A stretch of DNA of 52,693 nt from Myxococcales bacterium (lineage in GTDB: Bacteria > Myxococcota_A > Polyangia > Polyangiales > Ga0077539): the NCBI GenBank assembly GCA_016793325.1, contig JAEUKI010000073.1, positions 1-52,693 of the forward strand, in the 5' to 3' direction. Made by a program: the position numbers and the translations under genes. The number at the start of each line of letters is the position of its first letter. Position 1 is the stretch's first letter. The notes beneath the pieces were generated by a model. That model was not told the DNA's origin. It saw nothing but the letters and a program-made list of their open reading frames with translations, and did not search any database. Positions 41,206 through 49,939 of the stretch are shown here, in pieces.

Positions 41206-42316
41206 GCGCTGCATCTCCGCCGGCTGCTTCGTTGGCGTGTGCCCCGCGCGCGCACGCCCACTGTGCGTCTCGCGCGGCTGCGGCCACCCAGAGCGCGACG
41301 GCGTCGGGACCGCGGCCGATGTCGCGCAATTGGTTCATCGCTCGATCGAGCATCGCGTGCGCGAGCGCCTCGTCGCCGTGCGCCGTCGCCAAGATGAACT
41401 CGACGATGGTCGCCGGTGTTCGCGTGGGCGACTGCGTGATCGCGAGCGCGAGGTCTCTCGCGGCTTCGCGCACGATGACCGGCGTGTTCGCGTTGCGCGC
41501 TCGCGTGACGGCGCTCGCGAAGGCTTGTGCAGCCTCGTCGAAGCGCGATTGATTCATCCGCGCCCAGGCGAACTTGAACGTGGCGTACGGAGCCAGCGTG
41601 CTCCCTTCGGCGTCGATCGCGCGCTGGTAGGCTTGTGCCGCGGACTCCATCTCTTCTCGCTCGAAGAAGTCGTCGCCGAAGAACACCCACGCGTGCGCGC
41701 TCCATCGCGACTCGGGAAAGCGCCGAATCAGCGCGAGATACGCGGCGTTGGCCTCGCGCCCCCATGAATTCAACGACGACGCGAGGAGAAACAACGCCTC
41801 GTCGGCCCGCGCAGCGGTCGGGTACGTGTTCAGCCGGTTGTCGAGCACGCGGATCGCGAACTGCATCGCGCTGTCGTAGCGCGCGAGCCCCTCGCGCTGC
41901 GCCGCCGTGAGTCTCGCGACCGCGGCGGGGTCTCGCATCGGAGGCGCGACCTCCTGTTCGGCGCTCTCGCTCGCTGCGGATTGGCCCTCGTTCGATCGAC
42001 GAGGCCACGGCGCCAAGGTGTCCGCGCCGTCGAGCTGCGCACGCTCGTCGCTCGCGAGCTCGAGCGCCTCGGTCGCGATGCGCATCAAGAGCTCGGGGCG
42101 CGCTGGATCCTGCGGGCGAATCGATCGCTCGAGCGAGACCAAGGTCGCGAGCGTCACGCGCGCGCTTGGAGCGTTGGGCGCGGGCGCTTGCGCTCCCGAC
42201 GAGTCGACGGTCGCGCCGGGCGATCGCGCTCGGACCGGGCGCGCGGTGTCCCTCGAAGCGCACCCGTGGTTGGCGCTCGCGAGGACCGCCGTGATGAATA
42301 GCGCATACGATTTCAA
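41159..42316 (-). CDS. TPR lipoprotein
   Basis: 385 residues from a TTG at 42316 (ATG-like context is absent, but this gives a clear signal: MKSYALFITAVLASANHGC, lipobox NHGC, atypical). A Pro/Ala linker, then TPR-like units around 150-380, including the aromatic-rich NTYPTAARADEALFLLASSLNSWGREANAAYLALIRRFPESRWSAHAWVFFGDDFFEREEMESAAQAYQRAI. This resembles YbgF/BamD-type TPR repeats used in outer-membrane scaffolds. It is divergent from cstA across 208 nt and overlaps the end of the gene at 40933. Confidence 0.8.
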   Translation of the reverse strand: MKSYALFITAVLASANHGCASRDTARPVRARSPGATVDSSGAQAPAPNAPSARVTLATLVSLERSIRPQDPARPELLMRIATEALELASDERAQLDGADTLAPWPRRSNEGQSAASESAEQEVAPPMRDPAAVARLTAAQREGLARYDSAMQFAIRVLDNRLNTYPTAARADEALFLLASSLNSWGREANAAYLALIRRFPESRWSAHAWVFFGDDFFEREEMESAAQAYQRAIDAEGSTLAPYATFKFAWARMNQSRFDEAAQAFASAVTRARNANTPVIVREAARDLALAITQSPTRTPATIVEFILATAHGDEALAHAMLDRAMNQLRDIGRGPDAVALWVAAAARDAQWACARGAHANEAAGGDAALTARVAALQSQLQCP

Positions 42317-42524
42317 GACCGTCTCCGATCGCTGAGCGAGTCTCCCCCGCGTCCGCGGGGCCAGCCGAGGGTCACCGTAGCTGGTCGCTGGCGCCTGCGG
42401 GACAACCTGCGGCGCGCAAAGTTCTACGGTCGGCGCGGCAAAGACGCGATCGGGCGCAGTTCTCGTGCGGTCCGTTGTTTACGCGAGGGGGCTGGGGAGG
42501 GGACCATTCGGCGCAACCGCCCCC

Positions 42525-44594
42525 ATGATTCAAGCTGCTCCCGTGATGCTCGGCGCGCTGTGCGTGCTCGCGATCGCGTACCGATACTACTCGGCGTTCA
42601 TCGCGGCGCGCGCGCTCGCGCTCGACCCCGACCGCGTGACGCCGGCGCACGCGCACAACGATGGTCAGAACTACGTTCCCACGAACAAGTGGGTGCTCTT
42701 CGGCCATCACTTCGCGGCCATTTCGGGCTCCGGGCCGCTCATCGGACCGACGCTCGCGGCGCAGTTCGGGTTCGCGCCGGGGTTTCTCTGGATCCTCGCG
42801 GGAGTGGTCTTGGCCGGCGCCGTCCACGATTTCGTGATCCTCGTGGCGAGCACGCGAAGCGAGGGCCGATCGCTGGCCGAGATCGCGCGTGAAGAGCTCG
42901 GGCCCACGCCGGGGCTCGTCGCGATGATCGCGATCTTGACCATCGTCGTGATCGCGATCGCGGGGCTCGGGATCGTCGTGGTGGGCGCGCTCGCCGAGAG
43001 CGCGTGGGGGACGTTTACCGTGGGCGCGAGCGTCCCGATCGCGCTCGCGATGGGGATCTGGTCCTACAAGATCCGCAAGGGCGCGATCACGCAGAGCACG
43101 ATCTTCGGGGTGATCGCGCTCTTCGCGGCGCTCATCGTCGGAAAGCACGTGCAAGACGGCCCCCTCGGCGCGCTCTTTCGCTTCGACAAGACCACCATCA
43201 CGCTCGCGATCGCCGCGTACGGCTTCGTCGCGAGCGTGCTGCCTGTGTGGCTCTTGCTCTGCCCGCGCGACTACCTCTCGAGCTACCTGAAGATCGGGAC
43301 GATCGGGCTGCTCGTGCTCGGCGTGATCGTGGTGAACCCCACGATTCAAACGCCGATGTTCACGCAGTGGATCCACGGCGGCGGGCCGATCGTGAAGGGG
43401 CCGCTGTTTCCCTTCGTGTTCGTGACGATCGCGTGCGGCGCGATCTCGGGCTTTCACGGGCTCGTCTCGTCGGGAACAACGCCGAAGATGATCTCGAAGG
43501 AGACCGACGCGCGCATGATCGGCTACGGCGCGATGCTCATGGAGGGCGTCGTCGGGCTCACGGCGCTCATCGCTGCGTCCTCGCTGCCGGTCAACGACTA
43601 CATCGCGATCAACACGGACCCCGCGGTGCAGATCGTCGCCCGCGCGTCGGGGCGCCCAGGGCTCGCGCGCGATCGCGCCGAGCTCGATCGGATCGTCGCG
43701 GCGATGTCCGAGCACGATCGACGGACGGTGGGCCTCGACGGGACAGACCCCACGGCCGTCGCGCGATTCGCAGGGCGCGCGATGCCGCTCTCGAAGATCT
43801 TGTCGCTGTCGAACACGGCGCTCGCGTCGGGCGGCTACCACGTCGATCCCCGCGAGCACGAGCCCACGGGGCTCTCGAACGAGGACTTCGCGCGGTTGGG
43901 TGTACCCGTCACGGACCTCCCGCAGCTCGCGGCGAGCACCCACGAGCGGATCGCCGCGCGCACCGGCGGAGGCGTCTCGCTGGCCGTTGGAATGGCGAGG
44001 ATTTTTGCAGGACTTCCCTTCATCCGCGGGGCCAAGAACCTGCTCGCGTACTGGTACCACTTCGCGATCATGTTCGAGGCGTTGTTCATCCTGACGACGA
44101 TCGACACGGGGACGCGCGTGGGGCGGTTCTTGGTCCAAGAGTTTCTCGGAAAGCTCTGGCGCCCCCTCGGTCGAACAGACTCGTTTTGGGCTGGGTTTCT
44201 CGCGACCGCCATCGTTGTGGGCGGCTGGACGACGTTCTTGCTCACGGGCAGCGTCCAGACGATCTGGCCCATGTTCGGGATCGCCAACCAGCTCCTCGCG
44301 GTCGTGGGCCTCACCGTCGGAACCACGGTCATCCTCCGCCGCTCGGGCCCGCGCTACGCGTGGATCACCGCGCTCCCGCTCACCTTCGTGGGAACGACCA
44401 CGATCACCGCCGGCGTCCGCGGCGTCCGAGACATCTATTGGCCGCTCACCAAGCGTCCCGACGCGGCGCTTCGATTCCAGGGCTGGGTCGACACGATCTT
44501 CACGTCTGTTCTTCTTTGCTGCGTCTTGGTCATCCTCGGGTACGCTGTCGTGACGTGGCGTTCGCTGTTGCGCGCGCGCGCAGAATCCCGCTGA
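42525..44594 (+). CDS. cstA: Carbon starvation protein CstA (pyruvate/peptide transporter)
   Basis: 689 residues from the ATG at 42525; 42546 is an alternative. Polytopic membrane protein with the CstA core: ALALDPDRVTPAHAHNDGQNYVPTNKWVLFGHHFAAISGSGPLIGPTLAAQFG, VLAGAVHDFVILVASTRSEGRSLAEIAREELG, and later GFHGLVSSGTTPKMISKETDARMIGYGAMLMEG. The family imports pyruvate and perhaps peptides during starvation. Residues ~370-500 are a soluble insert typical of the long CstA form, followed by MFGIANQLLAVVGLTVGT. The usual small partner YbdD is absent; a different 72-residue protein follows. Confidence 0.96.
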   Translation: MIQAAPVMLGALCVLAIAYRYYSAFIAARALALDPDRVTPAHAHNDGQNYVPTNKWVLFGHHFAAISGSGPLIGPTLAAQFGFAPGFLWILAGVVLAGAVHDFVILVASTRSEGRSLAEIAREELGPTPGLVAMIAILTIVVIAIAGLGIVVVGALAESAWGTFTVGASVPIALAMGIWSYKIRKGAITQSTIFGVIALFAALIVGKHVQDGPLGALFRFDKTTITLAIAAYGFVASVLPVWLLLCPRDYLSSYLKIGTIGLLVLGVIVVNPTIQTPMFTQWIHGGGPIVKGPLFPFVFVTIACGAISGFHGLVSSGTTPKMISKETDARMIGYGAMLMEGVVGLTALIAASSLPVNDYIAINTDPAVQIVARASGRPGLARDRAELDRIVAAMSEHDRRTVGLDGTDPTAVARFAGRAMPLSKILSLSNTALASGGYHVDPREHEPTGLSNEDFARLGVPVTDLPQLAASTHERIAARTGGGVSLAVGMARIFAGLPFIRGAKNLLAYWYHFAIMFEALFILTTIDTGTRVGRFLVQEFLGKLWRPLGRTDSFWAGFLATAIVVGGWTTFLLTGSVQTIWPMFGIANQLLAVVGLTVGTTVILRRSGPRYAWITALPLTFVGTTTITAGVRGVRDIYWPLTKRPDAALRFQGWVDTIFTSVLLCCVLVILGYAVVTWRSLLRARAESR

Positions 44595-44630
44595 TCGGAC
44601 CGCACTCTTCGCCGCGAGCTACCCCCCTCC

Positions 44631-44849
44631 GTGCCCGTCGCCTTCATCGTTCGTTGGATCGCTTCGAGCTTCGTCGCGGCGCTCTTCGTGGTCGAGCACG
44701 TCAGGCTCGCGCGGCGCGCCGAGAAGAAGTGGGCGTGGGTCGTTCCGCTCGCGCCCGCGGCGTTCGCCTATCGGCGCGGCGAGCGTTTTGCCGCGGCGAT
44801 CACCGTTCTGTCGCTCGTCGTCTGGCTCGCTCTGCGCCTCACGGCGTGA
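44631..44849 (+). CDS. Small two-helix membrane protein
   Basis: 72 residues from a GTG at 44631: a helix (FIVRWIASSFVAALFVVEHV), a basic cytoplasmic loop (RLARRAEKKWAW), a second hydrophobic part and a C-terminal helix (AAAITVLSLVVWLALRL). It starts 36 nt after cstA and could be cotranscribed. It does not look like YbdD. Short, so the call rests on reading-frame quality and hydrophobic pattern. Confidence 0.6.
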   Translation: MPVAFIVRWIASSFVAALFVVEHVRLARRAEKKWAWVVPLAPAAFAYRRGERFAAAITVLSLVVWLALRLTA

Positions 44850-44912
44850 GCGTCGAACGGCTGCGTGTTGATGATTTGGGCCGCGGTTGAGTCGTGGTAG
44901 CGTCGAGCGAGC

Positions 44913-45755
44913 ATGACGAAGGGTCCGTCGCCCCTGCTCGGATACAACACGAACGTCCGTCACAAGGGCCGCGTGTTTCATATCCAGACCGAGGACTCGG
45001 GCATCTCGCACCCGCACGTCATCACGCACTTGTTCGCGGACGGCGGGCGAATTCTCAAGAGCAACAAGACCAGCTACGCGGACATCGTCAGCGCCCCCGA
45101 CTACGCGGCGCAGGTGAAGAAGATCATGCAGGACCAGCACAAGGCGATGTTCATCGCCCTGCGCGACGGTCAGTTCGATCACCTGTTCGACGCGGGACCG
45201 GCGGACCCGAAGGACGCAAACGCCCCCTCGGTCTCGGGCGATTTGCTCTCGTCTGCGCAAGTCTCGAGCTCCGAGCCCAAGCCGTCCAACCCGTCGGTGG
45301 CCGCGCCGAAGCCCTCGCAGCCGTCGGTCGCAGCGCCCCCTGCGGCGTCCGCGGTCGCGTCCGCGGCGCCTTCGGTCGACGGTCCCAAGCGCAGCTCTTC
45401 CGTCGCGATTCCTGCGCTCAAGCCGCCGATGCCGCCGGGCGTGACCGCGGTCGATCCGCCCGCGAGACCCGCGGCCTCTGCGCCTCCGCCCGCGGCGACC
45501 ACGCGTCCTTCGACGGCGCCGCCCACGGGCTCGTCGACGCGTCCTCCGTCGCAGCGCCCTCCGCCCCGTCCGGCGGGAGCGAGCGGGCACTATCAAGCCG
45601 TTCGCGCGCCGGAGATCCTCGGGAGCTTCAAGCCACGCGAGGACAGCCCAGCGTCTCCGGCGAGCATCTTCGGCGACGGGCTCATGAGCGAGAAATCACT
45701 GGACGAAGTGATCCTCGCGTACCTCGCCGAAGACCTCGACGACAACAAGCGCTGA
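44913..45755 (+). CDS. Conserved deltaproteobacterial-type hypothetical protein
   Basis: 280 residues from the ATG at 44913. The N-terminal ~90 residues (GYNTNVRHKGRVFHIQTEDSG, HVITHLFADGGRILKSNKTSYADIV, KIMQDQHKAMFIALRDGQFD) form a compact domain I associate with myxobacterial and related genomes. A Pro/Ala/Ser linker of about 130 residues follows, and a conserved-looking C-terminus (SIFGDGLMSEKSLDEVILAYLAEDL). No enzyme motif, no signal peptide: probably a cytoplasmic regulatory or scaffold protein. Function unknown. Confidence 0.82.
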   Translation: MTKGPSPLLGYNTNVRHKGRVFHIQTEDSGISHPHVITHLFADGGRILKSNKTSYADIVSAPDYAAQVKKIMQDQHKAMFIALRDGQFDHLFDAGPADPKDANAPSVSGDLLSSAQVSSSEPKPSNPSVAAPKPSQPSVAAPPAASAVASAAPSVDGPKRSSSVAIPALKPPMPPGVTAVDPPARPAASAPPPAATTRPSTAPPTGSSTRPPSQRPPPRPAGASGHYQAVRAPEILGSFKPREDSPASPASIFGDGLMSEKSLDEVILAYLAEDLDDNKR

Positions 45756-45783
45756 GCCGCGCGCGACGCTCCGAGGTCCATCG

Positions 45784-47010
45784 TTGAAGTGGCTGCTCCT
45801 CGCGGTCTTCGCGCTCACCTACGTGGGAATCTCCGCGCGACGCGTGAGGCTCTTGCCCATCGGGCGACCCGCGATGGCGATGGTGGGCGCGAGCGCGATG
45901 GTGCTGGTCGGAGCGTTTTCGGGGCCCATCGGGCTCGGGCCCGACGAGGCGCTTCGCGCGGTCGAGCCGCACACGATCGCGATGCTCTTCGGGATGATGG
46001 TCATCGCGGCGGGGCTCGATGAAGCGGGGTTCTTTCGCTGGCTCACCGAGAAGATCACCGCGTCGATCCGCGCGCCTGCTGCGCTCTTGTGGGCCGTGAC
46101 GATCGCGAGCGGGCTCCTGTCCGCGGTGCTCGTCAACGACGCGGTGTGCTTGCTCGCGACGCCCGTCGTGCTCGCGGCGGCGCGGCGCATCGGCGCGCCC
46201 GTGCGGCCCTTCGTGTTCGCGATCTGCATGGGCGCCAACGCTGGCTCTGCGCTCACGCTCAGCGGAAACCCGCAGAACATGCTCGTCGCGCGGCTCTCGA
46301 GCCTGACGTACCGAGGGTATCTCTCGCGCGCGGCGCTCCCCACGCTCGCCGCGTTGGTGGTGACCGCCGCGATCGTTCACTTCGCGCACCGTCGGGAGCT
46401 CTCGGTGACGTCGCCGCCGCCCGTCGCCGAACGCGAGGAGCCCGCTGCGTCCGATCGCGCGCTCTTGTGGGTCTCGATCGCCGCGCTCGTCGGCGTGATC
46501 GTCGGAAACCTCGCGGGCGCGAGCATCGCGTGGAGCGCCCTCGTGGGCGCCTCGGTGGTGATCCTCGCGTCGCGTACGCGGGCCGAAGCGCTCTTGCACA
46601 AGGTCGAGTGGAGCGTGTTGCTCTTCTTCGCGGGCCTGTTCGTCGTCGTCGCGGGTCTACGAAAGACGGGCCTTCCTGCGCAGTGGCTCGCGCCGCTCGC
46701 GGTGATGGCCGCGGGAGGAGGGGGCTCGTGGTTGCTCGTCGCGGTGCTCCTCGTGGGGTCGCAGATCGTGTCGAACGTTCCGTTGATCCTGCTGCTCGAG
46801 CCGTGGATCCGAGGCTTCGGCGACGGGGACGGAGCGTGGACGACGACGGCGTTGGTCTCGACGCTCGCGGGTAATTTCACGGTGCTCGGCAGCGTCGCGA
46901 ACATCATCGTGATCGAGCAGAGCAAGGAGCCGATCGGGTTCTGGGAGTACTTGAAAGTGGGTGTTCCCGTGACGCTCGCGTCGATCGCGGTGGCGATGGC
47001 GCTGCGATAG
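45784..47010 (+). CDS. Anion/cation transporter of the ArsB/NhaD (IT) superfamily
   Basis: 408 residues from a TTG at 45784, with GAGGT shortly upstream. About eleven hydrophobic helices. Diagnostic segments are VEPHTIAMLFGMMVIAAGLDEAGFF, SGLLSAVLVNDAVCLLATPVVL and ANAGSALTLSGNPQNMLVARLS near the middle, and VGSQIVSNVPLILLLEP with GNFTVLGSVANIIVIEQ near the end. These are the two inverted helix-break repeats of the ArsB/CitM/NhaD families. The substrate (arsenite, sodium/proton, dicarboxylate or other) cannot be chosen; no ars gene is nearby. Confidence 0.88.
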   Translation: MKWLLLAVFALTYVGISARRVRLLPIGRPAMAMVGASAMVLVGAFSGPIGLGPDEALRAVEPHTIAMLFGMMVIAAGLDEAGFFRWLTEKITASIRAPAALLWAVTIASGLLSAVLVNDAVCLLATPVVLAAARRIGAPVRPFVFAICMGANAGSALTLSGNPQNMLVARLSSLTYRGYLSRAALPTLAALVVTAAIVHFAHRRELSVTSPPPVAEREEPAASDRALLWVSIAALVGVIVGNLAGASIAWSALVGASVVILASRTRAEALLHKVEWSVLLFFAGLFVVVAGLRKTGLPAQWLAPLAVMAAGGGGSWLLVAVLLVGSQIVSNVPLILLLEPWIRGFGDGDGAWTTTALVSTLAGNFTVLGSVANIIVIEQSKEPIGFWEYLKVGVPVTLASIAVAMALR

Positions 47011-47020
47011 AGGGGGGAGC

Positions 47021-47884
47021 TCAGCCGGACCAACCGACGGCGAATCGCGCGTCTCCCTCCAAGAGCCAATCGAGCGCGTCTCGGATCGCGATCGCCACGG
47101 GCCCGCTATACGAGTGGCCAGCGCCCGCGGCGTACACCACGCGCGCGTCGATGCCCGCGCCGCGCAGTCGCGGGAGGAGCTCGCGCGCGCCGACGACGCA
47201 CCCGCGCTGACCGCACGCAAACAAGAGCCTGCGGCCGCCTCGTTGTCGAAACGACGCGATGGCGTCGCGGTTCCACTGGCTCGCCGATCCTTCGACCATC
47301 ACCGCGAGCTCCGTCGATCGCGGCAATCGTCGAAGAACGCCAGGACCGTAGATCGCGCCGAGCGAGAAGCCCGCGTACGCGATCGTGCCGCGGTCGACGT
47401 AGGGGCCGTGTCGCGCCTCGAGCGCGGCGATTCCGTCGGCGATCTCCGCGGCGAGCGCCGGCTCGGACGGATACGAGTAGCGCGGGCGATCGTCGAACGG
47501 AACATCGGTTCGAACCCGTCCGCGCAGACACAGGATCCACGCGCGGTTGCGCAGCAGCGAGCGCCACACCGAGCACTCCCACTCGGGGCGATCGTAGTTT
47601 CCGTGCGCGACGACGAGGATCGGGCGCGGGCGCGTTGATCCGATCGGGACAGAGAGCACCGCAGAGGCGTGCGTCGAGAGCGAGAGTTCTTCGTAGAGTC
47701 CGCTGGGCGATCGAAGAGGCGCGAGCGCGGCGCTCGTTTCGCTGTCCCCGCGTTCGTCGCTGTCTGCCGCGAACGTCGCGTCCGTCGCCCGCGCGTCGTC
47801 GAGCACGACGCGCGAACGCGCGCGAGCATTGCAGCCGATCGAGCACACGATCAGCAACGGCGTTGCGAGATCAACGGGGCGCAT
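47021..47884 (-). CDS. Lipoprotein of alpha/beta-hydrolase fold
   Basis: 287 residues from the ATG at 47884, just 3 nt after the stop of the Cys-rich lipoprotein. Signal LATPLLIVCSIGC with lipobox SIGC. The mature part has ILVVAHGNYDRPEWECSVWRSLLRN near the first strand, the nucleophile elbow GFSLGA (GxSxG) after YAGF, and a late GAGHSYSGP that can supply the catalytic His. Acidic residues between could complete the triad. Probably a surface esterase or related hydrolase; substrate unknown. Confidence 0.85.
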   Translation of the reverse strand: MRPVDLATPLLIVCSIGCNARARSRVVLDDARATDATFAADSDERGDSETSAALAPLRSPSGLYEELSLSTHASAVLSVPIGSTRPRPILVVAHGNYDRPEWECSVWRSLLRNRAWILCLRGRVRTDVPFDDRPRYSYPSEPALAAEIADGIAALEARHGPYVDRGTIAYAGFSLGAIYGPGVLRRLPRSTELAVMVEGSASQWNRDAIASFRQRGGRRLLFACGQRGCVVGARELLPRLRGAGIDARVVYAAGAGHSYSGPVAIAIRDALDWLLEGDARFAVGWSG

Positions 47885-47887
47885 CGC

Positions 47888-48322
47888 TCATTCGTCGACC
47901 GTCGTCACGTCTCGTGCCGTGGCGTCCGGCGTCGGTCGATCGACCGTGTAAACGTCGGGTCGACGGCAAAACTCACACGTCGATGTCGGGAGCTTCCACA
48001 CGCTCCTCGGCGCGCTCGGATGCGCCGCGCAGTACACCACCCCTTCGCGACACTCGCATGGGTGGTAGACGCGCTCGCTCGTGTCGCAGCAGTACTCGTT
48101 GCCCATCCAAGCGACGCGGAGTTCGAACTGGCACTCCGGACCGACGGAGCATCGCTTCGTGCACGTCGTCCCGTAGCCGAAGTACCAACAGACGTCGCTC
48201 TCGTAGACGGGCCCGCACCGATCGAAATTCGTGCCTTCCTGCGGCGCGGCTGTCGTGCACGCGACGCTCGGCCCGAACGCGAAGAGGGCGATCGCCATCG
48301 CTGTCGCTGCGCTGTGCCTCAC
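47888..48322 (-). CDS. Cys-rich lipoprotein
   Basis: 144 residues from the GTG at 48322 (VRHSAATAMAIALFAFGPSVAC), chosen because it gives a basic n-region; an ATG at 48298 is shorter. Lipobox SVAC. The mature domain has many paired cysteines (FDRCGPVYESDVCWYFGYGTTCTKRCSVGPECQF, YCCDTSERVYHPCECREGVVYC, TCEFCRR), indicating a disulfide-rich extracellular fold. It is translated just ahead of the alpha/beta-hydrolase lipoprotein, and they may act together. Family not recognised. Confidence 0.78.
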   Translation of the reverse strand: MRHSAATAMAIALFAFGPSVACTTAAPQEGTNFDRCGPVYESDVCWYFGYGTTCTKRCSVGPECQFELRVAWMGNEYCCDTSERVYHPCECREGVVYCAAHPSAPRSVWKLPTSTCEFCRRPDVYTVDRPTPDATARDVTTVDE

Positions 48323-48381
48323 GGGATCCCGCCTCTCTGTCCAACCAATGCTACTCGAACCCCGTGGCGCTGGCTGTTGTT

Positions 48382-48734
48382 GGATTGACCTCATCTCGAA
48401 GTGGTCGAGCGTGAGCGGGATAGCCAGGAAAATGCTTGCTCACTTGGCACCTTGGCTGCACCCACCTTCAGTTGGGTGCATCGAGCCGTTGCTCGTGCGC
48501 CGCGTGCGGCGCACTGCGTAGTCCGCGGCTGATGGGGGGCGATCGTCGTGTTGATGCCGCGAGAATGCGACGCGACGCAGCGTTGTTGTCCCTCGCTGCG
48601 TTGTGCGCCGCATTCGGCGCACAGCCTTGCTATCGCTGCCCCCAACTGAAGGTGGGGGAAGCCATCGAGCGCACTGGATTGCAACTGGACTGGACTCTCT
48701 CAGGTGTCCGGCGTCTTCGAGATGAGATCAATCC
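48382..48734. repeat. Large imperfect inverted repeat (two ~145-bp copies, head to head)
   Basis: The left end GGATTGACCTCATCTCGAAG (48382-48401) recurs inverted at 48715-48734 with one mismatch. Further in, both arms carry a hairpin: CACCCACCTTCAGTTGGGTG at 48461-48480, and its near reverse complement CCCCCAACTGAAGGTGGGGG at 48639-48658. Each arm then has a perfect 8-bp palindrome with a 4-nt loop: GTGCGCCG-CGTG-CGGCGCAC (48495-48514) and GTGCGCCG-CATT-CGGCGCAC (48603-48622). The spacing of these landmarks from the ends is nearly equal in both arms (79 and 76 nt). The short open frames in it are not convincing genes. This looks like a MITE- or REP-type intergenic element. Confidence 0.85.
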
Positions 48735-48757
48735 AGAGGGTTGAACCCCGTCGCCGC

Positions 48758-48881
48758 GATCGTTTGCGATCACGGCACCCCGGTCCAACCGGGGGACCGC
48801 CGTTGATTTCGATCGCGCACCCCCGGTCGAACCCCCACCTCATCGATCGATTGTGATCGCTCGACCCCGGTCGAACCGGGG
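48758..48881. repeat. Three tandem ~43-bp hairpin units
   Basis: CCCCGGTC-A/G-AACC elements begin at 48778, 48821/48822 and 48865, spaced 43-44 bp. Units 1 and 3 form perfect 7-bp stems (CCCCGGT/ACCGGGG) with loops CCA and CGA; unit 2 is imperfect. Each is preceded by a GATCG-rich stretch (for example GCGATCGTTTGCGATCACGG). They end just before the gene at 49014. Possibilities are operator iterons, an RNA structure or terminator hairpins. Between 48323 and 49013 I see only this, the inverted repeat, and a short leader. Confidence 0.75.
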
Positions 48882-49013
48882 TGGCGCACTCGCGTGAACA
48901 TTTTTTCGTCGGCCTACGCAACCGCCGCGAATCGCCCTCGATACCCGCCGCCGCAACGGACACGAGCGCGGCCACGGAGGTCGCCTCGATGCCCCGACTC
49001 GAAGGTGATCGTC

Positions 49014-49862
49014 ATGAACAAGAACAAGAGCACGAAGGTTTCTGTCAGCGAAAAGTCCCACAACGTGATCGAGAGCGCGCCGAGCACCGCGCCGATCGAC
49101 GAGCTCGAAGTAGCGCGCATCGCCACGAAGCCCGCCGTGATGGCGTTGGCTGCGTCGAGCGTGCGGCCGTACAACCTCGACGCGCCGTTCGTCGCGTCGC
49201 TCGTCGGCAACGCGTGGCCCGCGATCGAGCCGTATGTCTCGAAGATGGCGGAGCTCCCGGGCTTCGACCGCGCGCTCGTGACGGGCGTTCGGGCCGCGAG
49301 CATGGCGTTGCTCCTGGTGGACGGGAGGATTCCACGCAAGAGCGCGCCGTCGGCGTCGCAGTTGACCGAGGCCACCAACGCGCGACGCATGTTGGTCTCG
49401 GCCGCGAAGCCTCTCGCGGACCGCGGACTGCTCGATAGCGCGATCGTCGACCGCGCGACCGGTGGAAAGGGCTATCTCGACGTCGGACACGGCCTCTTGA
49501 TGCTCGCCTCGGAGTTCGTCGCCAAGTGGTCGAAGGTCGACGGCCAGACGGTGGTCACGGTGAGCGAGATCGAACACGCGCAGAAGCTCGGACACGCCCT
49601 TCTGCAATCCGCGACACCCCGCAGCGACCGCGACGATCAGGCCGAGGCACTCGAAGACGAACGCGCGCGCCTCGCCACGCTGGTGATCGAAGGATGGACC
49701 GAGATTCGCGCGGCGCTCGGCTGGCTTCGCCGTCGTGAAGGGGACGTCAACGTGATCGCTCCGTCCCTCTATGCGCGCGCTGGAAGCGGTCGAAAGAGTG
49801 ATCCCGAGGACCGCGACGAGGAGCCCGCGAAGCCCGCCGAGGACGCCAAGCCCGCTCTGTGA
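49014..49862 (+). CDS. Hypothetical protein
   Basis: 282 residues from the ATG at 49014, with AAGGTGA about 6 nt upstream; a GTG at 48894 would add 40 poorly structured Arg/Pro-rich residues. The N-terminal ~70 residues are polar (MNKNKSTKVSVSEKSHNVIES). The rest is mostly helical and hydrophobic in places: LVTGVRAASMALLLVDG, ARRMLVSAAKPLADRGLLDSAIVDRATGGKGYLDVGHGLLMLASEF, ending in an acidic Lys/Glu/Pro tail. No signal peptide or known motif. It follows the tandem hairpins, which may regulate it. Confidence 0.75.
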   Translation: MNKNKSTKVSVSEKSHNVIESAPSTAPIDELEVARIATKPAVMALAASSVRPYNLDAPFVASLVGNAWPAIEPYVSKMAELPGFDRALVTGVRAASMALLLVDGRIPRKSAPSASQLTEATNARRMLVSAAKPLADRGLLDSAIVDRATGGKGYLDVGHGLLMLASEFVAKWSKVDGQTVVTVSEIEHAQKLGHALLQSATPRSDRDDQAEALEDERARLATLVIEGWTEIRAALGWLRRREGDVNVIAPSLYARAGSGRKSDPEDRDEEPAKPAEDAKPAL

Positions 49863-49939
49863 TCGGCGCAAACGCGACGGCTCCCGAAACCCGGCCGGAG
49901 CGAGCCGCACAGTCGACCGATCGCGGCTACGATGGGTCC

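Noticed and set aside
42372..44138. 588-codon open frame antisense to cstA
   Set aside because: Shadow of cstA, no motif.
48436..48744. Short open frames inside the inverted repeat (both strands)
   Set aside because: They follow the repeat arms symmetrically, have no ribosome-binding site and resemble each other only because the DNA is repeated.
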